Positions 7,517 to 14,310 of a stretch of 64,000 nt of DNA are shown piece after piece (positions within the stretch are counted from its first letter, which is position 1; each line of letters starts with the position of its first letter). The DNA is from an uncultured Desulfovibrio sp. (GTDB lineage Bacteria > Desulfobacterota > Desulfovibrionia > Desulfovibrionales > Desulfovibrionaceae): NCBI GenBank assembly GCA_910587035.1, contig CAJUMQ010000004.1, forward strand, positions 1 through 64,000. Reading direction: 5' to 3'. Made by a program: the position numbers and the translations under genes. The notes under the pieces are model-generated. The model ran no database searches, was not told the DNA's origin, and saw nothing but the letters and a program-made list of their open reading frames with translations.

Positions 7517-8982
7517 CTGGCATTCCCTCCGCCGCGTTTTGCTGCCGCGCGGGCATAAAGCACGCCCAGAAGCTGTATGGCCACCAGGGGCGTCATGGCA
7601 ATGAGGGCTATGACGCCAAAGGCATCCATACCGCCGCCTGAGCCAAAACGGCTGGCCGCCCCAAGTGTGAAGGCCAGAATAAATGTTGAAGCCATGGGCC
7701 CGCTGGCCACGCCGCCGGAATCAAAGGCTATCGCCGTGAACATGGGCGGGCAGAAAAGAGTCAGCAAAAAGGCCAGCCCATAACCTGGCAGAAGCAGATA
7801 CCAGATGGAAAAGCCCAGGCTGAGGCGGACAATGGCCAAAGCCACAGCCAGCGCCACACCAGCGCACAGAAAAACAAGCAGCACGCGGCTTTTCACAGCG
7901 CCGCCGGAGACATCCTCAACCTGTTTTGTGAGAACCCACACGGCCGGCTCCGCAAAAACCGCCAGCGCCCCCAGGGCAAAGGCGGTGAAAATCGCTATCC
8001 AGGCAGAGTCATGGCTGGCCAGAACCGCGCCGAGGCTTGTGCCGGCCGGGATGAAGCCTGCCTTGACACCTGTGAAAAAGATGACCAGACCAATAAATGT
8101 GTAGATCAGGCCCATGCAGGTGCGTATGAGCCTGTAGGTGGTCATGTTGCGCAGCAAAAACAGGCGGAAGACGATGAAAAGACCTGCCAGAGGGGCCAGG
8201 GCCATGGCCGTCTCGGCTATTATGTGGGGCACATGGCCCCAAAAATGCGCCAGCAGGGACACGGCTGCCGCTTCCTGGGATGCTTCAGGCGCGGCCTGAT
8301 GGCCGCTGCCCATGATGCCCAGCAGCAAAACCGCCAGCACAGGGCCAATGGAGGCAATGCCTATAAGGCCAAAGCTGTCGTCCCTGTTCCTGCCTGCACG
8401 CACCGCGGCCACACCTATGCCCAGGGCGAGGATGAAAGGTACAGTCATCGGCCCGGTGGTGGCGCCCCCGGCATCAAAGGCCACGCCGAGAAAATCCGGG
8501 CCTGCAAAAGCCGCAAGGACAAAAATCAGGCCATAGAATCCAGCCAGCAGCAGGCGCAGGGATATCTGAAAAACAACCCTGGCCAGGGCCACGGCCACAA
8601 AAATGCCGACGCCAATGGCAATGAGAGCCACCAGCACGGCTATGCTCTGGGCCGGATTGGCCAGTGCCACCTGCTGCGCCAGCACATGCACATCCGGTTC
8701 CGCAACGGTTATGAAAAACCCGGTCATCATGCCAGCGCAGAGCAGCAGGGGCAGGCTGCGCCTCTGGGCAAGAGCCGAGCCGGCCCGCTGGCCCATGGGC
8801 ACAATGCCTGTTTCGGCACCCAGCAAAAAGATGCCCAACCCCAGGATCAGCAGGATTCCGCCAACCATGAATCTGGCGAAATCCTGCCCTATGGGCGCCA
8901 CTGTGCAATGCAGCAGCAGCACAAGAAGCATCACGGGGATGACAGATGTCGCCGCTTCCTTCAGTTTGTCAAGCAATATCAT
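7510..8982 (-). CDS. DUF1538 family membrane transporter (two-repeat)
   Basis: A 490-residue integral membrane protein with about 12 hydrophobic segments in two homologous halves. Each half carries an AEPxVxVL motif (AEPDVHVL, then AEPAVWVL) and an FDxGGxxxGPM motif (FDAGGATTGPM, then FDSGGVASGPM). This is the DUF1538 pattern; I recall a DUF1538 pair from a Halomonas reported as a cation/proton antiporter, so ion transport is a reasonable but unproven guess. Both repeats keep acidic residues inside membrane segments, as expected for an ion path. It is the first gene of a two-gene unit with the tandem PII protein. Confidence 0.75.
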   Translation of the reverse strand: MILLDKLKEAATSVIPVMLLVLLLHCTVAPIGQDFARFMVGGILLILGLGIFLLGAETGIVPMGQRAGSALAQRRSLPLLLCAGMMTGFFITVAEPDVHVLAQQVALANPAQSIAVLVALIAIGVGIFVAVALARVVFQISLRLLLAGFYGLIFVLAAFAGPDFLGVAFDAGGATTGPMTVPFILALGIGVAAVRAGRNRDDSFGLIGIASIGPVLAVLLLGIMGSGHQAAPEASQEAAAVSLLAHFWGHVPHIIAETAMALAPLAGLFIVFRLFLLRNMTTYRLIRTCMGLIYTFIGLVIFFTGVKAGFIPAGTSLGAVLASHDSAWIAIFTAFALGALAVFAEPAVWVLTKQVEDVSGGAVKSRVLLVFLCAGVALAVALAIVRLSLGFSIWYLLLPGYGLAFLLTLFCPPMFTAIAFDSGGVASGPMASTFILAFTLGAASRFGSGGGMDAFGVIALIAMTPLVAIQLLGVLYARAAAKRGGGNARC

Positions 8983-9036
8983 GCCGGTATGCGCTCATTA
9001 TTTTATTGTATGCCCACCGTGAAAGGATGGCTTGCG

Positions 9037-9684
9037 CTATTTCTCAAAAACAGACTTGAGAATGTTCTCCCAAGTGAACTGCTCGCCCTTTTCAAGTATC
9101 CTCAACACCCTTGAGCCCACAAACCAGGTAAAACCGCCGCCCACGCAGGCTCCCACGATTGAGCCAGTGTAGGGGAAGCGCTTGACAAAATAGTTGAGGA
9201 TGATGGGTCCAAGCAGGGCGGCGATGACCACCAGCACCAGGGTGGATCCTGGCTGACGGCCATACTTGGCGCAGATCTTGCGCAACATGATATATTGCAC
9301 GGCAATGAGAAAAGGCGCATCCAGACCCGGAATGGGGATGAGCCCAAGCACACAGGCGGCAATGGAGCAGAAGCGCACAATGTCCACGCATTCCTTGCGG
9401 CGCACGTTCTCCGGCTCCGCAGGCACGGCGCCTGCGGGCTGATCCCCGGCTGGCGCGCCAGGCACATACTGCAGGATGTCCTTTTTCATCAACGCCAGAT
9501 CCTGGGGGCTGATTTTGCCATTTTCCGCCAGCTCGCAGGCCTCCGCCAGCCTGGCAACCCATTTGGGCGGCTCGGTTTTGGCATCCAGCATATAGGGAGT
9601 CAGAAGCTCATACTCCGCCGGTGTGATCAGCCCCTTGCTCTTGTAAAGCGAAAAGGCGTTCAGCAGATTTTCATTGTTGGCCAT
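9037..9684 (-). CDS. DUF697-like membrane protein of unknown function
   Basis: 215 residues. The N-terminal 95 are soluble, with a short-helix region (LYKSKGLITPAEYELL) like the SHOCT oligomerisation motif. The C-terminal half has CVLGLIPIPGLDAPFLIAVQYIML, which matches the 'IPIPGaD...iQ..M' core of DUF697/YcjF proteins, and two or three membrane segments (about 105-125, 148-170, 178-198). Members often accompany GTPases or stress functions, but none is adjacent here. The start at 9684 is preferred because GGAGG lies 6 bp upstream. The gene stands between the DUF1538 unit and the ACT/PaaK unit and seems to be transcribed alone. Confidence 0.55.
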   Translation of the reverse strand: MANNENLLNAFSLYKSKGLITPAEYELLTPYMLDAKTEPPKWVARLAEACELAENGKISPQDLALMKKDILQYVPGAPAGDQPAGAVPAEPENVRRKECVDIVRFCSIAACVLGLIPIPGLDAPFLIAVQYIMLRKICAKYGRQPGSTLVLVVIAALLGPIILNYFVKRFPYTGSIVGACVGGGFTWFVGSRVLRILEKGEQFTWENILKSVFEK

Positions 9685-9795
9685 TATAGCCTCCGGCATT
9701 AAGCCAGTTTATACATTGGAGCGATTTTGCATCAGTTTAATCACATGCTGCCATCTTTTGCCTGAAAAACATATTTTACAGGACCATGGGCACAG

Positions 9796-9818
9796 GGCAT
9801 CCGCAAAACGCGGATGCC
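9796..9818 (-). terminator. Strong hairpin downstream of the ACT gene
   Basis: GGCATCCGC (9796-9804) pairs perfectly with GCGGATGCC (9810-9818) around a 5-base loop. It lies 45 bp after the stop of the ACT-domain gene. There is no long T-run on the minus strand, so it may be a weak terminator or a 3'-end stabiliser. Confidence 0.4.
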
Positions 9819-9862
9819 TGAGAAATTCTTATCAAAATTGCTCCATTAGCGCACGAGGAATC

Positions 9863-10306
9863 TCACCTGTCCCCCAGCTTCAGCTCTTCCTGGCTTACTG
9901 GGGCGAATCCCCTGGCGCTCAAGGCCTGTGCGGCCTTTTCCATATCCGCATCGGCAACGCGAAAGATCACATAGGCGCGATCCTTCTGCCTGCCGACAAA
10001 AGCATATAGGTATTCAATATTAATGTCATTCCCACCAAGCACGTCCAGAGCGTCGGCCAGGCTGCCGGCGCTGTCCTTCAGGGGCACCGCCAGCACCGGG
10101 GTAATCTTGAAAACATAGGAGGCATTTTTCAGGACAGTGGATGTTTTGTAAACGTCATCCACAATCACGCGCAATATGCCGTAATTCTCAACATCGGCAA
10201 TGGACAGGGCGCGCATGTCAATGTCGTTCTCACGCAAAAGATCCCCGAAAGCGGAAAGGGACCCGGGCCTGTTTTCGATAAATACGGACATCTGGTTCAC
10301 AGTCAT
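9863..10306 (-). CDS. Tandem ACT-domain protein linked to aryl-CoA ligase
   Basis: 147 residues with two ACT repeats: the first starts MSVFIENRPGSLSAFGDLLREN, with the Gly at the usual ligand-binding turn, and the second is around DSAGSLADALDVLGGNDINIEYLYAF. Free-standing double-ACT proteins of this type are common next to phenylacetate-CoA ligase genes in anaerobes, where they probably bind an aromatic amino acid and regulate or stabilise the ligase; that is inference. The gene starts 14 bp after the ligase stop, with GGGGG as ribosome-binding site. Confidence 0.8.
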   Translation of the reverse strand: MTVNQMSVFIENRPGSLSAFGDLLRENDIDMRALSIADVENYGILRVIVDDVYKTSTVLKNASYVFKITPVLAVPLKDSAGSLADALDVLGGNDINIEYLYAFVGRQKDRAYVIFRVADADMEKAAQALSARGFAPVSQEELKLGDR

Positions 10307-10320
10307 GGCAAAACCCCCTT

Positions 10321-11628
10321 TCAGTAGAGTTTGCGGTTGTCGATTATCCGCACAGCCTTGCCCTCGCTGCGCGTGATGCTTTTTGGCGCCACCAGCTTGA
10401 CATTGGCATAAATGCCAAGCATGGACTTGAGGGCATCCACAAGCTCCTTTTCGCGGGCCGCGACGGCTCCCATGCTATCCGAAAACATTTCGCTGGTCAT
10501 TTCCACATGCACATCGAGGGTATCGCTGTTTTTGACGCGATTGACCACAATCTGGTAGTTTGCCGGATAGCCATGGCGTATGAGCACAGTCTCAATCTGG
10601 GATGGGAATACATTCACGCCCTTGACTATCAGCATGTCATCACTGCGGCCCATGGGCTTGGACATCTTGACATGGGTGCGGCCGCAGGAGCATGGCTTGC
10701 GGCTCAGGACGCAGATGTCCCTGGTGCGGTAGCGGATGAGGGGGAAGGCCTCCTTGGTGATGGATGTGAAAACCAGCTCGCCCCTTTCGCCATCCGGCAG
10801 CACCTCGCCAGTATGCGGATCAATGATCTCGGCAATGAAGTGATCCTCGTTGATGTGCATGCCGCTCTGTTCGCTGCATTCAAAGGACACGCCAGGTCCT
10901 GAGAGCTCAGTCAGGCCATAGATGTCATAGGCCTTGATGCCCAGCGACTTCTCGATGTCGCGGCGCATCTCCTCGCTCCAGGCCTCGGCTCCGAATATGC
11001 CGGCTTTCAGCCTGATCTTGTCGCGCAGACCCTTTTCATGGACTGCCTCGCCAAGATAGGCCGCATAGGATGGGGTGCAGCAGAGAATGGTCGCCTCCAG
11101 ATCGCAGAGAAACTGCACCTGACGATCCGTGTTGCCTGAGGACATGGGCAGTGTCAGCGAGCCCACCTTGTGGGAGCCGCCATTGAGACCTGGGCCGCCT
11201 GTGAAGAGGCCATAGCCATAGCAGACATGAACAACATCCTTTTTGGTGCCTCCTGCGGCCACAATGGCCCTGGCGCAGCATTCATCCCAGAGGTCTATGT
11301 CATGCTGGGTATAGAAGGCCACAACCCTTTTGCCAGTGGTGCCGCTGGTGGACTGGATGCGCACGCAATCCTCAAGGGGCCTTGCCAGCATCCCGTAGGG
11401 ATAGGCCTCCCTGAGATCGTCCTTGGTAAGGAATGGCAGCCTGTGCAGATCGGCCACTCCGCCAATGTCAGAGGGCTTCACGCCCCGCTCATCCATCAGG
11501 TTGCGATAGTATGGCACGGAATCATACACACGCCTGACAGTGTCGCGCAGGCGCTCGTCCTGCATGGCGCGTATGACTTCCGGCGAGGCGCATTCAATCT
11601 CCGGCTGAAAATAATTCCCCTTGCCCAT
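10321..11628 (-). CDS. paaK: Phenylacetate-CoA ligase (AMP-forming)
   Basis: An adenylate-forming ligase of 435 residues. It has the AMP/ATP loop STSGTTGKRVVAFYT near residue 92, YGLTELSGPGVSFEC (adenine-binding), LIRYRTRDI and the C-terminal lid with GRSDDMLIVKGVNVFPSQIE. Length and motifs are those of PaaK, which turns phenylacetate or related aryl acids into CoA esters with ATP. In anaerobes with a neighbouring ACT gene, the role is probably in aromatic amino-acid breakdown (arylpyruvate to aryl-acetyl-CoA) rather than aerobic phenylacetate degradation; no paa oxygenase genes are near. A start at ATG 11628 is supported by GGAGG 6 bp upstream. Confidence 0.9.
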   Translation of the reverse strand: MGKGNYFQPEIECASPEVIRAMQDERLRDTVRRVYDSVPYYRNLMDERGVKPSDIGGVADLHRLPFLTKDDLREAYPYGMLARPLEDCVRIQSTSGTTGKRVVAFYTQHDIDLWDECCARAIVAAGGTKKDVVHVCYGYGLFTGGPGLNGGSHKVGSLTLPMSSGNTDRQVQFLCDLEATILCCTPSYAAYLGEAVHEKGLRDKIRLKAGIFGAEAWSEEMRRDIEKSLGIKAYDIYGLTELSGPGVSFECSEQSGMHINEDHFIAEIIDPHTGEVLPDGERGELVFTSITKEAFPLIRYRTRDICVLSRKPCSCGRTHVKMSKPMGRSDDMLIVKGVNVFPSQIETVLIRHGYPANYQIVVNRVKNSDTLDVHVEMTSEMFSDSMGAVAAREKELVDALKSMLGIYANVKLVAPKSITRSEGKAVRIIDNRKLY

Positions 11629-11670
11629 CAAAATCCTCCAGCGGGTTTAATTGGCACAGCCAATAATTCC

Positions 11671-12582
11671 TCATTCTTCGCCGCGCGCGGGTTTCCACTC
11701 CCTGCCAGACAGCCTGGCCAGGAAAGGCAGCAGAGCCTGTGTGCCCCTGCGCCCCTCCCCCTGCGCCTGCATGATTCTGTAAAACTCCTCCGCCAGGGCT
11801 GTGCATGGCAGCACAATGCCCATGCGGCGGCATTCCTCAAGGCAGATGCCAAGATCCTTCACAAAATGATCAATAAAAAATCCGGGCTCATAATCACCTG
11901 CCAGCAGGCGCCTGCCCCTGTTGTCCAGGGCTGCGCTGCCGCTGGAGCCGCGAACCACAAGCTCCAGCCATTTTTCCACATCAATGCCGGCCTGCTGGGC
12001 GAACAGCAGGGATTCGCACATGCCAAATGTCACACCGGCCACATTGACCTGATTGGCCAGCTTTGCCATCTGCCCCATGCCCGCCCCGCCGCAGTACATT
12101 ATGGTTTTGCCCATGATTTCAAGACAGGGGAGAAGCCTGGCATAGGCCTCATAATCACCGGCGGCAAAGATGGACAGGCTGCCCTTTCTCGCGCCAGTGT
12201 CACCGCCTGTCACCGGCGCGTCAAGGGCAAAAACCCCTTTTTTGCCGGCCTCGGCAGCGATTTTTTTGGCAAGCCCGGCGCTGGAGGTGGTCATGTCGCA
12301 GATGATGCCGCCTTTTGCCATGCCCTGGAGAACACCATCACCCCCCAGAATGACCTCCTCCACATCGGCCGGCATGCCAACCATGGTGAAGACAATATCC
12401 GATGCAGCCGCCACCTCGCGCGGAGATGCCGCAAGCCTGGCCCCGGACTCAAGCAATGGCCTGGCCCTTTCAGGTGTGCGGTTATGGAGAGTGACGGCAT
12501 AACCTGCCGCCAGCAGTCTCCGGGCCATTGCGCCGCCCATTATCCCGGTGCCTATCCAGCCCAGGGCCGGTCTGTCCGCCAT
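11671..12582 (-). CDS. NAD(P)-dependent beta-hydroxyacid dehydrogenase (3-hydroxyisobutyrate dehydrogenase family)
   Basis: About 303 residues. The Rossmann motif LGWIGTGIMGGAMARRLL is at the N-terminus, followed by NRTPERA (Arg suggests NADP use), the substrate loop DAPVTGGDTGARKGSL and the catalytic Lys in GQMAKLANQ. The family reduces tartronate semialdehyde, succinic semialdehyde or 3-hydroxyisobutyrate; the exact substrate is not decided. Reading further upstream gives only a TTG start; ATG 12582 with AAGGA 8 bp upstream, or ATG 12591, is more likely. It is divergent from truB, sharing a 40-80 bp intergenic region. Confidence 0.8.
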   Translation of the reverse strand: MADRPALGWIGTGIMGGAMARRLLAAGYAVTLHNRTPERARPLLESGARLAASPREVAAASDIVFTMVGMPADVEEVILGGDGVLQGMAKGGIICDMTTSSAGLAKKIAAEAGKKGVFALDAPVTGGDTGARKGSLSIFAAGDYEAYARLLPCLEIMGKTIMYCGGAGMGQMAKLANQVNVAGVTFGMCESLLFAQQAGIDVEKWLELVVRGSSGSAALDNRGRRLLAGDYEPGFFIDHFVKDLGICLEECRRMGIVLPCTALAEEFYRIMQAQGEGRRGTQALLPFLARLSGREWKPARGEE

Positions 12583-12621
12583 CTGGTCCATCCTTGTTTT
12601 CTGTTTTAAAAAATAATTTTC

Positions 12622-12650
12622 TTGACCCAAAGTAAATGATAACTCATAAT
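12622..12650 (+). promoter_or_regulatory. Sigma-70 promoter upstream of truB
   Basis: TTGACC at 12622-12627, a 17-bp spacer, and CATAAT at 12645-12650. Transcription would begin near 12657, downstream of the ATG at 12636 and only about 6 bp before ATG 12663. This argues for 12663 as the truB start and for an almost leaderless mRNA. Confidence 0.6.
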
Positions 12651-12662
12651 AAAATATTGATT

Positions 12663-13598
12663 ATGTCAAGACGAGAACCCCACCCGGCCCCGCTATGCCG
12701 CCACCATCCGATACTGCCCCAACTCAACGGCGTATTTGTATTGAACAAGCCAACAGGCCCAACATCGGCCCAGTGTCTCGGCCTGTTTAAAAGGCTTGGG
12801 CAGAAAAAAATCGGCCATGCCGGCACCCTGGATCCACTTGCCACAGGTGTTCTGATAGTTCTGCTTGGGCAGGCCACCAAGCTCTCGCAGTGGCTTCTGG
12901 AATCCGGCGGCAAGACCTACAGCGGCATCATCCGCCTTGGCATCGAGACAGACACCTGGGATATTCTTGGCAAGGTGCTTTGCGAAAGCTCTCCCGCACA
13001 TATCTCCACCAGCCAGCTGGCTTCTGGAATTGAAGCCTGGCAGGGCATGCGCGAACAGGAGATTCCCGCCTATTCGGCCGCCAAGCACAATGGTCAACCC
13101 CTTTACAAGCTGGCCAGAAAAGGCAAGGATATGCCCCGCAAGGTCAGGACAATAGAAGTTTCAAGGGCGGAGTTGCTGCATGTGGCGCTGCCCTTTGTGC
13201 ATTTTCGCGTGAGTTGCGGCTCCGGCTCATATGTACGTTCCCTGGCCCACAGCTTGGGGAAACGCCTTGGCTGCGGCGCCGCGCTTTTCAGACTCACGCG
13301 CGAATACAGCCATCCCTTTGGCCTGGATGAAGCCTGTACACTGCCCGATCTGCGTCATGACCCGGAGCTTCTGGCCCGGCGCCTCCGCCCCCTTGGCGAT
13401 GCGCTGCCAGGCTGGACCCGCATACAGGTGGACGCCAGGGGCGCCAGTGACGCGCGCAATGGGCGCCCGGTGCGGCATGATCCTGGCGCGCCAGCCAACG
13501 GCAATGCCATACTTTATGATGGAGATGCCCCCCTTGCACTGGCGCGGCTTTCGGAAACAGGCGATTCCTGGACCATCATCCGGGGGCTGTGGAACTAA
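12663..13598 (+). CDS. truB: tRNA pseudouridine(55) synthase
   Basis: Makes pseudouridine 55 in the T-loop of tRNAs. The protein shows GVFVLNKPTGPTS, then KIGHAGTLDPLATGVL with the catalytic Asp at about residue 57, KTYSGIIRLGIETDTWD, and the RVSCGSGSYVRSLA motif that lies under the active site. About 311 residues, normal length. The first 20 residues (rich in His/Pro) are not part of the family fold, so the true start is not certain. It is followed after 18 bp by rpsO, the standard order truB-rpsO-pnp. The C-terminal PUA-like tail is present but diverged. Confidence 0.95.
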   Translation: MSRREPHPAPLCRHHPILPQLNGVFVLNKPTGPTSAQCLGLFKRLGQKKIGHAGTLDPLATGVLIVLLGQATKLSQWLLESGGKTYSGIIRLGIETDTWDILGKVLCESSPAHISTSQLASGIEAWQGMREQEIPAYSAAKHNGQPLYKLARKGKDMPRKVRTIEVSRAELLHVALPFVHFRVSCGSGSYVRSLAHSLGKRLGCGAALFRLTREYSHPFGLDEACTLPDLRHDPELLARRLRPLGDALPGWTRIQVDARGASDARNGRPVRHDPGAPANGNAILYDGDAPLALARLSETGDSWTIIRGLWN

Positions 13599-13616
13599 AC
13601 AAAAAGGAGAACTGCT

Positions 13617-13886
13617 GTGGTAATGGATGCTGATCAAAAAAAGGCGGTCATCACCGCCCATGCCACCCATGAGGGCGACACGGGCTCCCCTGAAGTGCAG
13701 ATTGCCCTGCTCACCGCCAGGATCGAGGGCCTCACCGAACATTTTAAAGTCCATAAAAAGGATTTTCACTCGCGCACAGGCCTGCTCAAACTGGTCGGCC
13801 ACAGGCGCAAGCTGCTCAACTATCTGAAAAACAAGGACATCCAGCGTTATCGCGCTCTTATTGAAAAGCTCGGTCTGCGCAAATAG
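13617..13886 (+). CDS. rpsO: 30S ribosomal protein S15
   Basis: 89 residues, full length. It reads HEGDTGSPEVQIALLTARI, LTEHFKVHKKDFHSRTGLL and GHRRKLLNYLKN, the conserved 16S-rRNA-binding helices of S15. The GTG at 13617 is preferred as start because AGGAG lies 7 bp upstream; an ATG two codons later would be 13 bp away. In many bacteria S15 represses its own mRNA through a leader fold; I did not find a clear pseudoknot here. It lies between truB and pnp. Confidence 0.97.
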   Translation: MVMDADQKKAVITAHATHEGDTGSPEVQIALLTARIEGLTEHFKVHKKDFHSRTGLLKLVGHRRKLLNYLKNKDIQRYRALIEKLGLRK

Positions 13887-13893
13887 CAATATC

Positions 13894-13922
13894 GGGCGCC
13901 TGCGGCCAGCCCGCGGGCGCCC
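13894..13922 (+). terminator. G+C-rich hairpin after rpsO
   Basis: GGGCGCC (13894-13900) pairs with GGCGCCC (13916-13922), extended by GCGG/CCGC inside. It starts 7 bp after the rpsO stop and has no T-run. It may attenuate transcription or protect the rpsO 3' end before the repeat element and pnp. Confidence 0.5.
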
Positions 13923-13942
13923 GGCGCAAATCCCGCCATACA

Positions 13943-14227
13943 GAGCATTCATCAGTTGAAACGCTCTAGTGAGATGTCATGTTTTTACTGTCGTAAAAAC
14001 ATGAAGATCGCAAAGCAAAAAACGTGGTTTTTGCTTTGCTCACGCCGCCGCTGGCGGCGCGCAATCCCTAATCGGGATTGCGCCTATTGTCGCTTGACGC
14101 GACACTAGGCGTTTCAACCATGCGCGCTGGCGTTTTGCGGAAAAATTCAATTTTCCGCTCACTTTTGCGCGGGCGCTCCAGAAGAAGCGCCTCTCGCATT
14201 TGCCTATTTCCAATCGGCAAATGCTCT
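13943..14227 (+). repeat. Dispersed palindromic element, copy A (285 bp, between rpsO and pnp)
   Basis: The element begins AGAGCATT (13943-13950) and ends AATGCTCT (14220-14227), an 8-bp terminal inverted repeat. A second nested pair is GTTGAAACGC (13955) and GCGTTTCAAC (14109). Inside are consecutive hairpins: CATGTTTTTAC/GTAAAAACATG (13978-14003, loop TGTC), GCAAAGCAAAAA/TTTTTGCTTTGC (14010-14039), CGCCGCC/GGCGG (about 14043), GCGCAATCCC/GGGATTGCGC (14059-14083), GTCGC/GCGAC (about 14089), GCGGAAAA/TTTTCCGC (about 14146-14159) and TTTGCC/GGCAAA (about 14199-14220). Related copies occur at 40672, 48857 and 62880. It has no gene, and it fills nearly the whole 424-bp rpsO-pnp gap. MITE-like or REP-like nature is inference. 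Confidence 0.8.
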
Positions 14228-14310
14228 AACGTCAACAAAAGGGGGCTCCGGGAAAATCAGGCAGAGATGTTTCTGCCCGTTTTTGCCGGAAACCCCTTTC
14301 AGGAATCCTT

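Noticed and set aside
8011..12609. Long + strand frames (367 and 479 codons) opposite DUF1538 and PaaK
   Set aside because: Antisense shadows with His/Gln-rich composition and no ribosome-binding sites; the minus-strand proteins are recognisable.
12636..12662. truB start at ATG 12636
   Set aside because: It would lie before the predicted transcription start of the TTGACC/CATAAT promoter and has no ribosome-binding site.
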